Source: Scedosporium boydii (Eukaryota > Ascomycota > Sordariomycetes > Microascales > Microascaceae). Taken from it: a stretch of DNA of 64,000 nt. This document shows, piece after piece, positions 48,926-58,644 of this stretch. The translations under genes and the position numbers were made by a program. The stretch covers positions 186,001 to 250,000 of the forward strand of contig NJFT01000022.1 of assembly GCA_002221725.1 (NCBI GenBank), read 5' to 3'. Position 1 is the first letter of the stretch. Each line of letters begins with the position of its first letter. A model generated the notes under the pieces. That model made no database searches, was not told where the DNA came from, and worked only from the letters and a program-made list of their open reading frames with translations.

Positions 48926-51025
48926 ATGGCCAGCGATGATTTCTCTGATTTATCCTCTCTCTCTTCCCTCTCCCCACCACCTCCAAGCGACTCAGAGTCT
49001 GAGCTAGAGGTTAAGAAGAAGGGCATCCTCAAGTTCTTTACCAAAGTCTCTAAAGACAAGATGGCAGCTGAAAAAGAGCCATCACCTCCTCCTCGAAAGA
49101 GAGAGCCCTCTCCTCCTCATGAACCCCAATTTGCAGATAATCAGGACATTGCTGTGAGTTCACCAGTTTTTTTTTTTCCCCGATCGCGTTGACCTGGTGT
49201 GTTCTACGCGAGGTGTCGCGTCTGATGTCATTATACACTGTGCTAACCCACCACCAAGTTCATTGTGATGTTTAGAAACCGATTCGACGACGTCTTCGCC
49301 CGATCCCTCCCATCTTTTGGTCCTCAAGAGCTCGAGTTCGATCTCACGGAGACTGTCCCCGGTAGTCGCGCCGAAGCTTTCCTTTGCGCCGTTCTCGGCC
49401 TTCTCCTCAACCGCAAGCAAGATGTCAAGTACGCCGATCCCGAACCTCACGCGCTTCCGACAGCAACACCGTCCTTCATTGTCCTATACTGACCAATGTT
49501 TCGTTCCTAGGGCGGGACATTATAATCGAGCTTTGGAGGACGCGATTAGCTCGCATAAGAGCCAGTGGCCTCGTCAATGGGACGGCAAGAGTCCTCTCTC
49601 GGGCGGCGGCACTTTTGCCTCGATGACTGCGACCGAACGCGTATGTTTCCTTTACGTGGATTATATGCATCTATATCTGGTCGCATTGGCTAACTTTTGC
49701 GGCTTCTCGTTCAGCTCACTCTCCTACGCACCCTCATACTTTGGGCTATGGGATCATCTGAAGCGATCCGGGCCATTCTTGCGAAGTCCTACAAGCAGAA
49801 TCGACACGAGGATGATTTGAACCAGCCCCTTTCCGTGCAGCCCTGGGGTTCGGATAGTGATAAGAGGCGTTACTACCTAATCGAGGGTCGCGACCACACC
49901 TCGTTCCGCGTGTATCGCGAGAGCAATCCCGCTGGGTTCAAGCGCACCTGGTGGAGCGTCGCCGACAGCATTGAGTCGATCACCGCTCTTGCCGATAAGT
50001 TGGAGAATGAAGATGGTGGCCCCAAGGCGAAGCGCCTTAGCCAGGGTATCCAGCAGGCGATCCCCCGCCTTCAGGAGAGCGAGGAGGTAAGTTGGAATTG
50101 ATCCTTACCCCTTGTATTGGCTTTGGAGCTGATACTAACATCTATGCAGAAACGGCGCCGCCGCGAGTACCGACAGCGAACGAAGGAGCGATTCCGACGA
50201 CCGGAGCCCGGATTCTCCCTTTACGAGGGCCGTACCCGTGGCAAGCGTGTCAAGTATACGTACTCGGACGACGAAGATGAGGTGTTTAGCGATTACAACG
50301 TCCGGCGATCTAGTCGGAATACCAGGAACAGTACTCCCGCCGAGAACGGATCTGCTACGACGCAGAGTGGCCGTCAAGTGCGGCCTCCTACTCGTTTGCA
50401 TCCCGATACCGGCAGTGCTGGAGGAAGTGTTCTTGGAGATACGTCCGACACGAACTCGAGGCAGGAAGACCTTGGACGAGCGAGCGGCCGTCCCCGACGC
50501 GCTGCCGCTGCCAATGGCTGGGCGGATCAGGGATCTCGGCGCAACGGTGATGCGGAAGAGGAAGCTGAGACGAGCTCTCCCGATCTTGGAGATGATGAAA
50601 GTGACGAGGAACATATTCCTGAAGAGTCGAACGATGAGGATGAGTTCAATGAGGATGAAGAGCTCCTTGATGAAGATCTTGATGTTGAAGATGCCAAGAG
50701 CCTTGTTGTCAAGGTTTCGGTCAACGGTTCCAAGCTCAAGGGTGTGACTGCCAAAGGATTGCCCACCCCTTCTGCCGAGCCAGCCGCAACCACGTCAACC
50801 CAAGGAGGACCTGAGGTTATCATGAACGATGCACCTGCTCCCTCAACCACGGAAGCGCCGGAGAAGCAAGCGCGCTCCTCCATCATTGAGTCAGCTGCTA
50901 AAGGAAACTCTGAGACCGCTACCTCCCTCCCTCCTGTACTGGCGCCTACTCCACTGGCTCTTAGAGGAAGCCCGGAGAAGCCACAGAATGCCCCCCGCTC
51001 CATCGATATCGGAGCCCAGTTGTGA
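48926..51025 (+). CDS. DDT/WHIM-type chromatin-remodelling accessory protein
   Basis: Five exons (48926-49153, 49259-49428, 49511-49640, 49715-50086, 50150-51025) encode 591 residues. After a Ser/Pro-rich head comes a DDT-like helical region (ELEFDLTETVPGSRAEAFLC, then MTATERLTLLRTLILWAM), and then a WHIM-type segment QPWGSDSDKRRYYLIEGRDH and YRESNPAGFKRTWWSVADSI. This order resembles ISWI-complex partners such as RSF1 and CECR2. A basic region (KRRRREYRQRTKERFRRP) follows, then a long disordered tail with an acidic stretch (DEDEFNEDEELLDEDLDVED) suited to histone binding. The protein probably acts in the nucleus as an ISWI-type remodeller subunit. The first intron ends in CCAAG. Family naming is moderately sure and there is no PHD finger. 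Confidence 0.75.
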
Positions 51026-51666
51026 GGACGTTCTATAACCAACGACCACCTCTCTCAACAAGAAAAACGAAAACTACTAATGAAAGAAACGACAAACGCT
51101 GGAGGAGCTTTTCTCTTATCTGATGTCATGGTCGGTTGAATGTACGGCAGGTTGGTTGGCATGTTTTGTTTGTATCGGCGTTTAGGATCAAAAGTGTAGA
51201 TGGCACCCGGCCTCATAGATATCACTTGTGTATATCGAGGGAGGTGATACATGAGGGCAATTTTCTTATTCAGAACATGCTACATGCTCCTCCCAGACTC
51301 TTCTTGTTACGCTCTTTTTTTTTCGACATTGACATAGTCTTTTGGGAGCAGGATTTAGCCAATGGACTAACAGTCTTGGGTTTTGTGGATGAGCCTCCCG
51401 TCGAGCCCAGTACACACAAAGGCGTTATGAAAACGAGCAATGGTTTGATACATGGATGTGCAGTGCAGGTTGCTGGAGTAAAGTAAGATACGTAGAACTG
51501 GGGCGGTCTGAGTCTTCCTGAAGACTACAGGACGAGGCCTTCTTCCGTTTGTTTGTTGGCATGGGTTGATAGGGCAAACAACGTTTTGTAGATTACATGT
51601 ATTTTTCACGATATGATATGAACGCCCAAGCCTCTAGGAGCGGTGTATCGTGATCTACCTGGCACT
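51026..51666. other. Convergent intergenic region
   Basis: About 640 bases separate the 3' ends of the DDT/WHIM-type gene and the Atg43-like gene. Nothing is supported here apart from probable 3' UTRs. Confidence 0.65.
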
Positions 51667-52206
51667 TTAGATAGCCTTCAGCCCGTTTATCCTAGGCGCA
51701 GGGGGAATCCTCCAGTTATTTACACCATACCACCAGCGCCTGACCCTGGCTCCAACACTGTTCCCATGTACCCTAGCATTTCGGTTCCACGCTTGCCACC
51801 CGCAGAGTGTAAGGTTCCATAGGAATCCTTGGAGAAGGGGGAAAGCAACCTAGGAACATCTTGTGTTAGCAAAAAAGCCTATCCTGCCCTCGGCATAGGT
51901 CTAGAATCGCAAGTTATAGGGCCGTACCTGATCCTTAACGGTGATGAAGACAACCTCCCACCACGTCTCGGCCTTGGATATACTATGAAGATAGCTCTGT
52001 TCGAATCTGAGGTCGGGGATGGGAGGGAACGGCTTGGCCTGGGGCTTCTGGATGGCGTAGGTCGTGTCGTCGTCCTCCGAGTCGGAGTCGACGCCGAGGG
52101 AGGCGGGCGAGCGCTTGGACGGGTTTATGTCATGGCGAGGGTCGGGGTTTCGCCTTAGGTGGGCCGTCTGGAAGGATTCGGCCGCTTGCGTCGCGAAGGA
52201 GCTCAT
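51667..52206 (-). CDS. Atg43/DUF1770-family protein
   Basis: Two exons (52206-51928 and 51849-51667) encode 153 residues. The core has PFPPIPDLRFEQSYLHSI, then AETWWEVVFITVKDQV, and, across the intron, AFPLLQGFLWNLTLCGWQAW, which fits the DUF1770 family that includes fission yeast Atg43. The N-terminus has the family's basic and Pro-containing HLRRNPDPRHDINPSKRSPASL segment, then an acidic stretch. The hydrophobic segment near residues 95-112 is a candidate membrane anchor. Fission yeast Atg43 is a mitophagy receptor on the outer mitochondrial membrane; whether this homologue does the same is inferred. The gene is divergent from eRF1. Confidence 0.8.
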
Positions 52207-52765
52207 TGTGATTTTTGGCGGAACCCTTCCCGAGGTTTGGTTGTTGGGGGGGATATCAATTGACGCGAGGTGTGCTCGGCACTGGACCTGAGTTCCGAAG
52301 TATGACGATGATGGTGCTGCCGCGGATACTCCTGGATAATTATACTGTGCTAAATGTAGTTTTATACTGTAGGAACGTCGCTGGATGCTGTGCGCATAAT
52401 ACACAGGTACAACTCCCTGGCACCTGCTGGATCCAAGTCGCTATGTATAAATCACGTGGGTTGTTAGTAAACATTCCAAGATCTGCTGAAACAAGAACAG
52501 TCAGACCTGACTTGGCTGGCCCACTGAGGCTGCATTTTAGGCAGGAACCCCCCTGTCCCCTCCAAGGTTTAGTGATTACGGCCTATTTTTCCAGACTTGG
52601 AATTGTTTTCCAAGAAAAGCCCAAACTCTCGGGTGCAACTTGTTGACTCCCAAACCTTTTTTTCTTCTTCTTCCCTCTCACCCTTCTAACCCAAGAAGCT
52701 CGATCCACGTCAAGAACAGAGTCGAGTTTTCGAGCAAGGACAACGAGAGAGGAAACACCGCCAAC
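52207..52765. promoter_or_regulatory. Divergent promoter region between the Atg43-like gene and eRF1
   Basis: These 559 bases separate two start codons facing away from each other. The eRF1 side carries a pyrimidine-rich stretch (about 52654-52685) just before the leader, as in other highly expressed fungal genes. Confidence 0.6.
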
Positions 52766-54499
52766 ATGAGCGACGCCCAAGCTAGCGACGCTGAGAAGAA
52801 CGTAAGTGGTTCAATGTTGCTACTTGTCTTTTTTCGCGGGTCGAACCCCCGCTGTGCAGCATCGAGGCACATTCCCTTTTTCGCTGCGGTGGACGTGTTG
52901 ATACCCCTCCCCGCACTTTTTTTTTTCGGCCATCGATCACGGGCACTGGAAGAGCCTCGAGATCAGAACCAGACCAGCCTCGCATCTGGAATGTTTAGTT
53001 ACTTACTATTAGTAGATTGAGATATGGAAGGTGAAGAAGCTGATTAAACGCCTCGAGGCGGCTCGTGGCAATGGTACCAGCATGATTTCTCTCATCATTC
53101 GTATGTGGTTAACCCTGGCCCTTTTTTTTGTCCGCATCTTCCTACCCCGCCAAAAACAATGTCTGGGATCTCAAAGGGCCATCATGTGTTGTTAACAAAT
53201 CTTGCCTGCAGCCCCAAAGGATCAGGTTTCCCGTGCAGCCAAAATGCTGGCTGAAGAATACGTAAGTTGCAATCTTATTCTCTGCTTTTCCCTCTTGTCT
53301 TGAGTTCCTCTGTGTGTGTATGCATGTCTCATCTAACTTGCATTGTGCTGCTGCGATAGGGTACTGCATCCAACATCAAGTCACGAGTCAACCGACAGTC
53401 TGTGCTCTCGGCCATTACCTCGACCCAGCAGCGTCTTAAGCTCTACAACAAGGTGCCTCCCAATGGCTTGGTCGTCTACTGTGGTGAAATTCTCACTGCC
53501 GAGGGCAAGGAGCGAAAGGTCAACATTGACTTCGAGCCCTTCAAGCCCATCAACACGTCCCTGTACCTCTGCGACAACAAGTTCCACACGGAGGCCCTCG
53601 CCGAGCTGCTCGAGTCCGACCAGAAGTTCGGTTTCATCATCATGGACGGTAACGGCGCCCTCTTCGGTACCCTGAGCGGAAACACCCGTGAGGTCGTTCA
53701 CAAGTTCTCGGTCGATCTCCCCAAGAAGCACGGCCGTGGTGGTCAGTCCGCGCTGCGTTTCGCCCGTCTTCGAGAGGAGAAGCGACACAACTACGTCCGC
53801 AAGGTCGCCGAGTTGGCGGTGCAGAACTTCATCACCAACGACAAGGTCAACGTTGCCGGTATCATCCTTGCTGGTTCGGCCGACTTCAAGAACGACCTCA
53901 ACGCCTCGGACATGTTCGACAACCGATTGCAGGCCAAGGTCATCAAGGTTGTTGACGTGTCGTACGGTGGCGAGAACGGCTTCAACCAGGCCATCGAGCT
54001 GTCCGCTGAGACTCTTGGCAACGTCAAGTTTATCCAGGAGAAGAAGCTCATCGGCAAGTACTTTGAGGAGATTTCGCAGGATACCGGCCGTGTCTGCTTC
54101 GGTATCGAGGATACCCTCAAGGCCTTGGACCTCGGTGCTGTCGAGACCCTGATAGTGTTTGAGAGTCTCGAGATCACCCGCTGGGTCCTCAAGGACAGCC
54201 ATGGAAGCGAGATTATACTTCACACCACCAAAGAGCAGGAACAGAGCAACCGCGAGAAGTTCGTGGACAAGGAGACGGGCCAGGAGATGGAAGTCACCTC
54301 GCAGGAATCGTTCCTCGAGTGGATTGCCGAACACTACCGCGACTTCGGTACGACTCTCGAGTTCGTGTCAGACAGGTCGACGGAGGGCAACCAGTTCGTC
54401 AAGGGCTTCGGTGGTGTGGGCGGCATCCTGCGCTACAAGGTCAACTTTGAGCAGCTGGCCGACCTCGACGAGGATGATGATGACTTTTACGACGATTGA
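52766..54499 (+). CDS. erf1: Translation termination factor eRF1
   Basis: Four exons (52766-52801, 53016-53100, 53212-53261, 53360-54499) encode 436 residues. Stop-codon recognition elements are NIKS at 62-65 and YLCDNKF at 126-132. The peptidyl-hydrolysis motif GGQ is at 184-186 within [17 protein letters not shown]. The C-terminal eRF3-binding domain ends with the acidic tail [10 protein letters not shown]. The protein recognises all three stop codons in the ribosomal A site and, with eRF3, releases the peptide. Two features suggest self-regulation. Intron 1 ends in a tandem TAGTAG acceptor, and the stop codon UGA-C is followed in frame by 74 open codons and then a 3'-UTR intron (separate entries). 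Confidence 0.98.
53007..53015 (+). promoter_or_regulatory. erf1: Tandem splice acceptor (TAGTAG) of eRF1 intron 1
   Basis: The intron starts at 52802 in phase 0 and ends ...TATTAGTAG before ATT GAG ATA TGG. Use of the second AG (53015) gives the conserved protein. Use of the first AG (53012) inserts UAG as codon 13, directly after the first exon. Such an mRNA would encode only 12 residues unless the UAG is read through. Confidence 0.7.
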
Positions 54500-54724
54500 C
54501 CAGAGGATTCCCTCGTGCAGGACGAGGGATTGGCTCAGGCTCGAACATTCGAAAGCGAGGCAGCGAGGCACTCCGGGCCCCAGACCCCGATGACATCGAC
54601 CCCACGCTCCGCTCAAGCAGGGCACCGCCAGGTTCCAGGGAATAGGTTCGGCGGGTCGCAGTGGCGCAACAATCATCAGGTCCATCGGCCCAGCCCGCTT
54701 CGCAGCGTCATGTCGACGACTTGA
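54497..54724 (+). promoter_or_regulatory. erf1: Candidate readthrough extension of eRF1
   Basis: The eRF1 stop is TGA followed by C, a leaky context in many eukaryotes. The frame then continues for 74 codons (54500-54721) to a second TGA at 54722-54724. The extension is rich in Gln, Ser, Arg and Pro with no recognised domain. Chance of so long an open run is a few per cent assuming random codons. Confidence 0.6.
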
Positions 54725-54747
54725 GCTACGAATTAAGATAAGCCAGG

Positions 54748-54811
54748 GTAAGTCGCTTTGTTCCCATTTCCCTTCCTCTAGAACGGCAGACTTCTAACAT
54801 GGCGAAATCAG
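54748..54811 (+). other. erf1: Probable 3'-UTR intron of eRF1 mRNA
   Basis: A GTAAGT donor follows CAGG, a CTAAC branch point lies at 54794-54798, and a CAG acceptor ends at 54811, giving a 64-nt intron of normal size for this genome. It lies 248 nt after the normal stop and 23 nt after the readthrough stop. Confidence 0.7.
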
Positions 54812-55502
54812 ACGGCGGAGAAGTTGCGATGCACCGGGTCGTACTGCGCTAGCCTAGCGATAAGAGAGACAGAGAGATTGTTAGCGATGAGTGGAAGAAC
54901 GGTTAAGCTTTAGCCGGTCAAGAATCCAAAACTTGCGTTCCTACACTCCTCAATAGATATTATTTGCTTTTTTTACACTTTTTTTTTCTTTTCTTCGTAT
55001 TCTTCCTGTGCAATTTTTAGCGATGCATTTCAGTAGTGGTGGAATTGATGATGCGTCGGTCTCGGTTCCTCAAGATGGCTGCCGGATCGGCCGTCTTCTG
55101 GACGGGGCCAGCCGCCTTGAATGTAGATTCCCCGCATATTCCAGGTGCACTATACCGGATGCATCATTTGGGTTGTAAGAAGCGTTCTTTTTCAGGAGTT
55201 GTGTTGCTTGATTTTTCTGGCCTTGATCATGGATGTGGGGTTGAGATTAGATCAAGCGATGCGAGACCCTTGTTTTCTGCAGTTTCTTGCTTCCGGCTTT
55301 CGGAGCTGTGATCATTGCTTGACCTCGGAAATTCTCGCCTAATAAAGGCTCAAGCTCCAAGTTGACTACTTCATAATATATCAAGCAGCGAAACCATCCT
55401 TCATCATCAGAGACTGTATCCCCGCTACTCTGTAAATTTAACTTCATCGATTCTACAATTATACTCTAATACTTCATCTCACCCCGAGTTTTCACTTCGA
55501 CC
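54812..55502. other. Remaining intergenic region between eRF1 and the HTD2-type gene
   Basis: It holds T-rich tracts near 54968-54994 that may belong to the eRF1 3' end. No gene is supported. Confidence 0.6.
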
Positions 55503-56573
55503 ATGACCAGCTCCATCCAGCAATTCATCACAAGCGCCAAGGCGCGTCCACCCAGACTCATCCGCGACTACCTCTCACCCACAAACTCCCACCTCCTCAG
55601 CCTCCTCCTCGCCGACGTCCTCCCCCAATCCTGCTACCCCTACCCCCTCGCCTCCGCCTCCCCAAACCCCCTAAACTCCACGACCCCCCACCTCGCCGGC
55701 TCCAAGAGCCTTCCCCCCTTGCCCAACCTCCCCCCCTGGGGCAAGCCCCTACCTCTGGGCCACCACCTCGTGTACTTCCCACTGCAGGCTCGACCTTCCG
55801 AGCTAGCGTGGGACGGGGCCGACAACGACCATGCGCCGGGGGCGCCGTACGTGAAGCGCATGTGGGCGGGCGGGAAGATGACATTTAGGGAGGGTTGGGA
55901 GGATGTGCTGAAGGTGGATGGACGGCCGGTTGTTGCGTTTGAGGAGATTGGGGATGCGAGGGTCGTTGAGAGGGGTGGGGAGGGGAATGGGATGGTAGTT
56001 ATGGATTTGAAGAGGGGGTACGGTGTTGAAGGGGATGGAGGGGTGGCGATTGAGGAGGTTAGGCGGTTGGTGTTTCTGCAGGGAGAGGGGGCCAAGAAGC
56101 CTCCCATGAAGGGTGAGTTTCTCCTGGGAGTGGTTTTGTATGGACATGCTAACGACAGAGCCGCAGCCAAGGAAAAGCCCGACTACTCGGTCACCTTGAC
56201 TCCCTCGCCATCTCTCCTCTTCAACTTCTCGGCACTAACGTACAACGCTCACCGCATCCACATCGACCCCGAGTACGCGCGGTCCGAAAACCATCCCGCT
56301 ATGCTCTTCCACGGACCGTTTAGCGTCGTGGTTGCGCTGACGGTGCTCAACTCGCAGTTGGCACGTGGAGAGTCCGTCGAAGTGTACGACTACAGGAACT
56401 TTAGGCCGCTGTACGTCGACCAGCCCTTGACTGTCTGTGTAAGGAGGATTAGCGGCGCCGATGGACAGGGAGGGAAGGGAAGCTGGGATGTTTGGATTGA
56501 GGGCACGGACGGGGGCATCTCTGTTCGTGGTACGGTGACGACTGCGTTCCGCGGCGAGGCATCGAAGCTGTGA
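55503..56573 (+). CDS. HTD2: HTD2-type hydroxyacyl-thioester dehydratase (hotdog fold)
   Basis: The whole span is an open frame of 356 codons, but a 54-nt intron is likely at 56113-56166 (GTGAGT donor, CTAAC, CGCAG), giving 338 residues. The N-terminal half holds PPWGKPLPLGHHLVYFP and DNDHAPGAPYVKRMWAGGKM. The C-terminal hotdog half has LLFNFSALTYNAHRIHIDPE and HPAMLFHGPFSVVVAL, matching fungal HTD2, the 3-hydroxyacyl-thioester dehydratase of mitochondrial type II fatty acid synthesis; some relatives are annotated as mesaconyl-CoA hydratases. The start follows a pyrimidine-rich leader (TTCGACCATGACC). The N-terminus MTSSIQQFITSAKARPPRLI is basic and free of acid residues for 20 positions, consistent with mitochondrial import. 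Confidence 0.87.
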   Translation: MTSSIQQFITSAKARPPRLIRDYLSPTNSHLLSLLLADVLPQSCYPYPLASASPNPLNSTTPHLAGSKSLPPLPNLPPWGKPLPLGHHLVYFPLQARPSELAWDGADNDHAPGAPYVKRMWAGGKMTFREGWEDVLKVDGRPVVAFEEIGDARVVERGGEGNGMVVMDLKRGYGVEGDGGVAIEEVRRLVFLQGEGAKKPPMKGEFLLGVVLYGHANDRAAAKEKPDYSVTLTPSPSLLFNFSALTYNAHRIHIDPEYARSENHPAMLFHGPFSVVVALTVLNSQLARGESVEVYDYRNFRPLYVDQPLTVCVRRISGADGQGGKGSWDVWIEGTDGGISVRGTVTTAFRGEASKL

Positions 56574-57048
56574 GAATGATGGGGGAGGGCGAGGAAAGGG
56601 GACGCTTTGGAAACCAGGATTCGAGCGGTTTTGAGGGTTAGAAGCAGGCGCTAAAGCGAAGGCTACTTGCTAAAGAAGGCATATGGCCTAGAGGTGTGAC
56701 GAGGCTTAGTGCGCAAAAACGCGATGGCTAAAAGACATCATGGGAACAAGTGAGCCTTCCTGACATATGATTTTCTGATTCCAACGATGTTAGCAAGTCG
56801 GACAGCCAGTTCAGTCAGAGACACCTCGAGAATACAGCATTAACTCTTGCCATTTGGTTTTCTTTTGCCATTGAATACTTCTTATTCACCTTTTGCAAAT
56901 TTATTCTATTCCCCTTTCTCCCTTGAGATCCATCTCATCACACACATCTTTACCTCCCCATCAAAGGAGTCATCACTACTTCATCACTACTCATCACCAA
57001 AAACGGCCTGTACCGATGTTCCTAAGCCAGAGATTCATCACCTCCACA
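56574..57048. other. Intergenic region upstream of the repeat-tailed protein
   Basis: About 475 bases with a C/T-rich leader after about 56880. No gene is supported. Confidence 0.6.
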
Positions 57049-58644
57049 ATGGAGAACATTGCCATGAGAACCCGGAGCCTCAGCATCCTCAATGACTCCT
57101 GCCACTCATTAATCGACTTCGGCCGGCTTAAGGACACCGGCGAAGGCTACTGGCCCCTCCGCAACCCCCACGCGCCCCCTTATGAGCACCAAAGCGATCT
57201 GCACTTCTGCATCCCCAAGGCCTTCGATACGCCCCAACTCCTCGAGTTCTGCTTCGGCATCAACGAGCACACGGCCCGCGAGCTCTTCCACATCCTGTGC
57301 TCCCGGCTCTGCGCCGCCAGCAAGCCTCGTCCCCCCATGTCTCTGTACGAGTGCGCCGAGATGCTGGTCACGGCTCGCGAGATACTCCGGACTATGCTTG
57401 AGCAGAGGAAGAGCAGCCCTTGGCTCCAGGGTGACTCGGTTATCGCTTCGACCGAGTTTGAGAGCGATTTGAAGCGTCTCGGTGTTGTTGGTGGAGTGCG
57501 ATACACTTTCGAGCTTAAGTCGAGACGGAAGAATTATCAGAACTCCGATCCGGTTTCGATGATGATCAACTATGCCGTGCATAAGTGGGATTTTCTCCTC
57601 GATTTGAACGATTTCGCCTTGAAATTGCAGTATTATGACGGCTCTCGTGAGTCTGGTGCTGATCAGCTGCTTCTCAGAGAGCCTCAGTCCCTGGCCGGTG
57701 TTGGCCTAGGCACCCGGCCGGTTTTTTCGGACGAGCTTCGTCTTACCATGCAGAAGACTCGCATCTCGGATGAGATCGACCCTGTTCCCGAGTGGACGGG
57801 CGGTTCCTCCTCTCGGCCTTACAGGCAGACACCTGACAACAACACCAACGTCCAGGAGCACAATCACAACCGTGGAATGACGCCCAATGGCGGCGCCGTC
57901 GACCCACGAGCCTCTATGCACAACCCGCATTCTCAGGCCCAGCAATTGGCCATCCTTCAGCATGTGAATCTTGGAAACAACGGATGGGCCGCCAACGCGT
58001 CTCACCAGTTTTCACATGCGAATGTCATCGCTAGCATGAGCGGACCTCCTAGCGCGGAGTATCTCACGCAGCCGCCTTCGGTGATGGCTGAAGTTCCTGG
58101 GACGCACTCTTTCGCGCCGACGCCTCTCGGCCTGCCTCTCGGCCAAGATCATGGCGTTTCTCAGTATAACGACGCTGGCAACGTTGCTCAGAACGGAAGT
58201 CTGGGCGGAAACCCTCTATATAACTCCAACGCCAGCCCTTTTGGCGCTGCTCAGTATATGCCTGGCACCCGAGCTTATTATATTCCTGAGCGCAACGCTC
58301 AAAGCAGCTCTCAGCACGCACCTCAACCTCGATATAACTCTCAGTACATCTCTCAGTCTCAGTATAACTCGCAGCAGAACCATCAGCAGAACTCTGAGCA
58401 CATCCCTCAGCCCGAGAACAGCTCTCATCAGGTCCCTCAGCCTCAGTACAACTCTCACTACATCCCTCAGTCCACCCCTCGCCCCGACCCCCGCAACGAG
58501 CCCGGAAACGTGCCCCGCACCTCCTCCATCCAGCTCACCAACGCCGCTCAGTCAAGCGAGCTCGGCATGCAGAGGATGCTTCAGCATTTCCGCAGCATGC
58601 AGGTGGATTCCCGGGACATGGGCAACGATGAGTCCGAGTGTTGA
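57049..58644 (+). CDS. Uncharacterised protein with Gln/Asn/Ser-rich repeat tail
   Basis: An intronless frame of 531 residues starts at an ATG in a strong context (ACAATGG); an in-frame ATG at 57016 would add 11 residues (MFLSQRFITST), which could be an alternative N-terminus. The first 220 residues look folded and helical (DTPQLLEFCFGINEHTAREL, then SLYECAEMLVTAREILRTML). The rest is disordered, rich in Gln, Asn, Ser and Pro. Around 58333-58473 it has about five imperfect units of YNSxYIPQPQ. I recognise no family. Such tails are common in fungal RNA-binding or transcription regulators, but no such domain is visible. Confidence 0.72.
   Translation: MENIAMRTRSLSILNDSCHSLIDFGRLKDTGEGYWPLRNPHAPPYEHQSDLHFCIPKAFDTPQLLEFCFGINEHTARELFHILCSRLCAASKPRPPMSLYECAEMLVTAREILRTMLEQRKSSPWLQGDSVIASTEFESDLKRLGVVGGVRYTFELKSRRKNYQNSDPVSMMINYAVHKWDFLLDLNDFALKLQYYDGSRESGADQLLLREPQSLAGVGLGTRPVFSDELRLTMQKTRISDEIDPVPEWTGGSSSRPYRQTPDNNTNVQEHNHNRGMTPNGGAVDPRASMHNPHSQAQQLAILQHVNLGNNGWAANASHQFSHANVIASMSGPPSAEYLTQPPSVMAEVPGTHSFAPTPLGLPLGQDHGVSQYNDAGNVAQNGSLGGNPLYNSNASPFGAAQYMPGTRAYYIPERNAQSSSQHAPQPRYNSQYISQSQYNSQQNHQQNSEHIPQPENSSHQVPQPQYNSHYIPQSTPRPDPRNEPGNVPRTSSIQLTNAAQSSELGMQRMLQHFRSMQVDSRDMGNDESEC

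Noticed and set aside
52836..52852. tRNA-like B box (GGTCGAACCC) in eRF1 intron 1
   Set aside because: There is no A box or acceptor stem at the right distance, and it lies inside a protein-coding intron.
53381..54334. 317-residue minus-strand open frame
   Set aside because: It lies exactly opposite the eRF1 coding exon and mirrors its codon bias; it has no domain.
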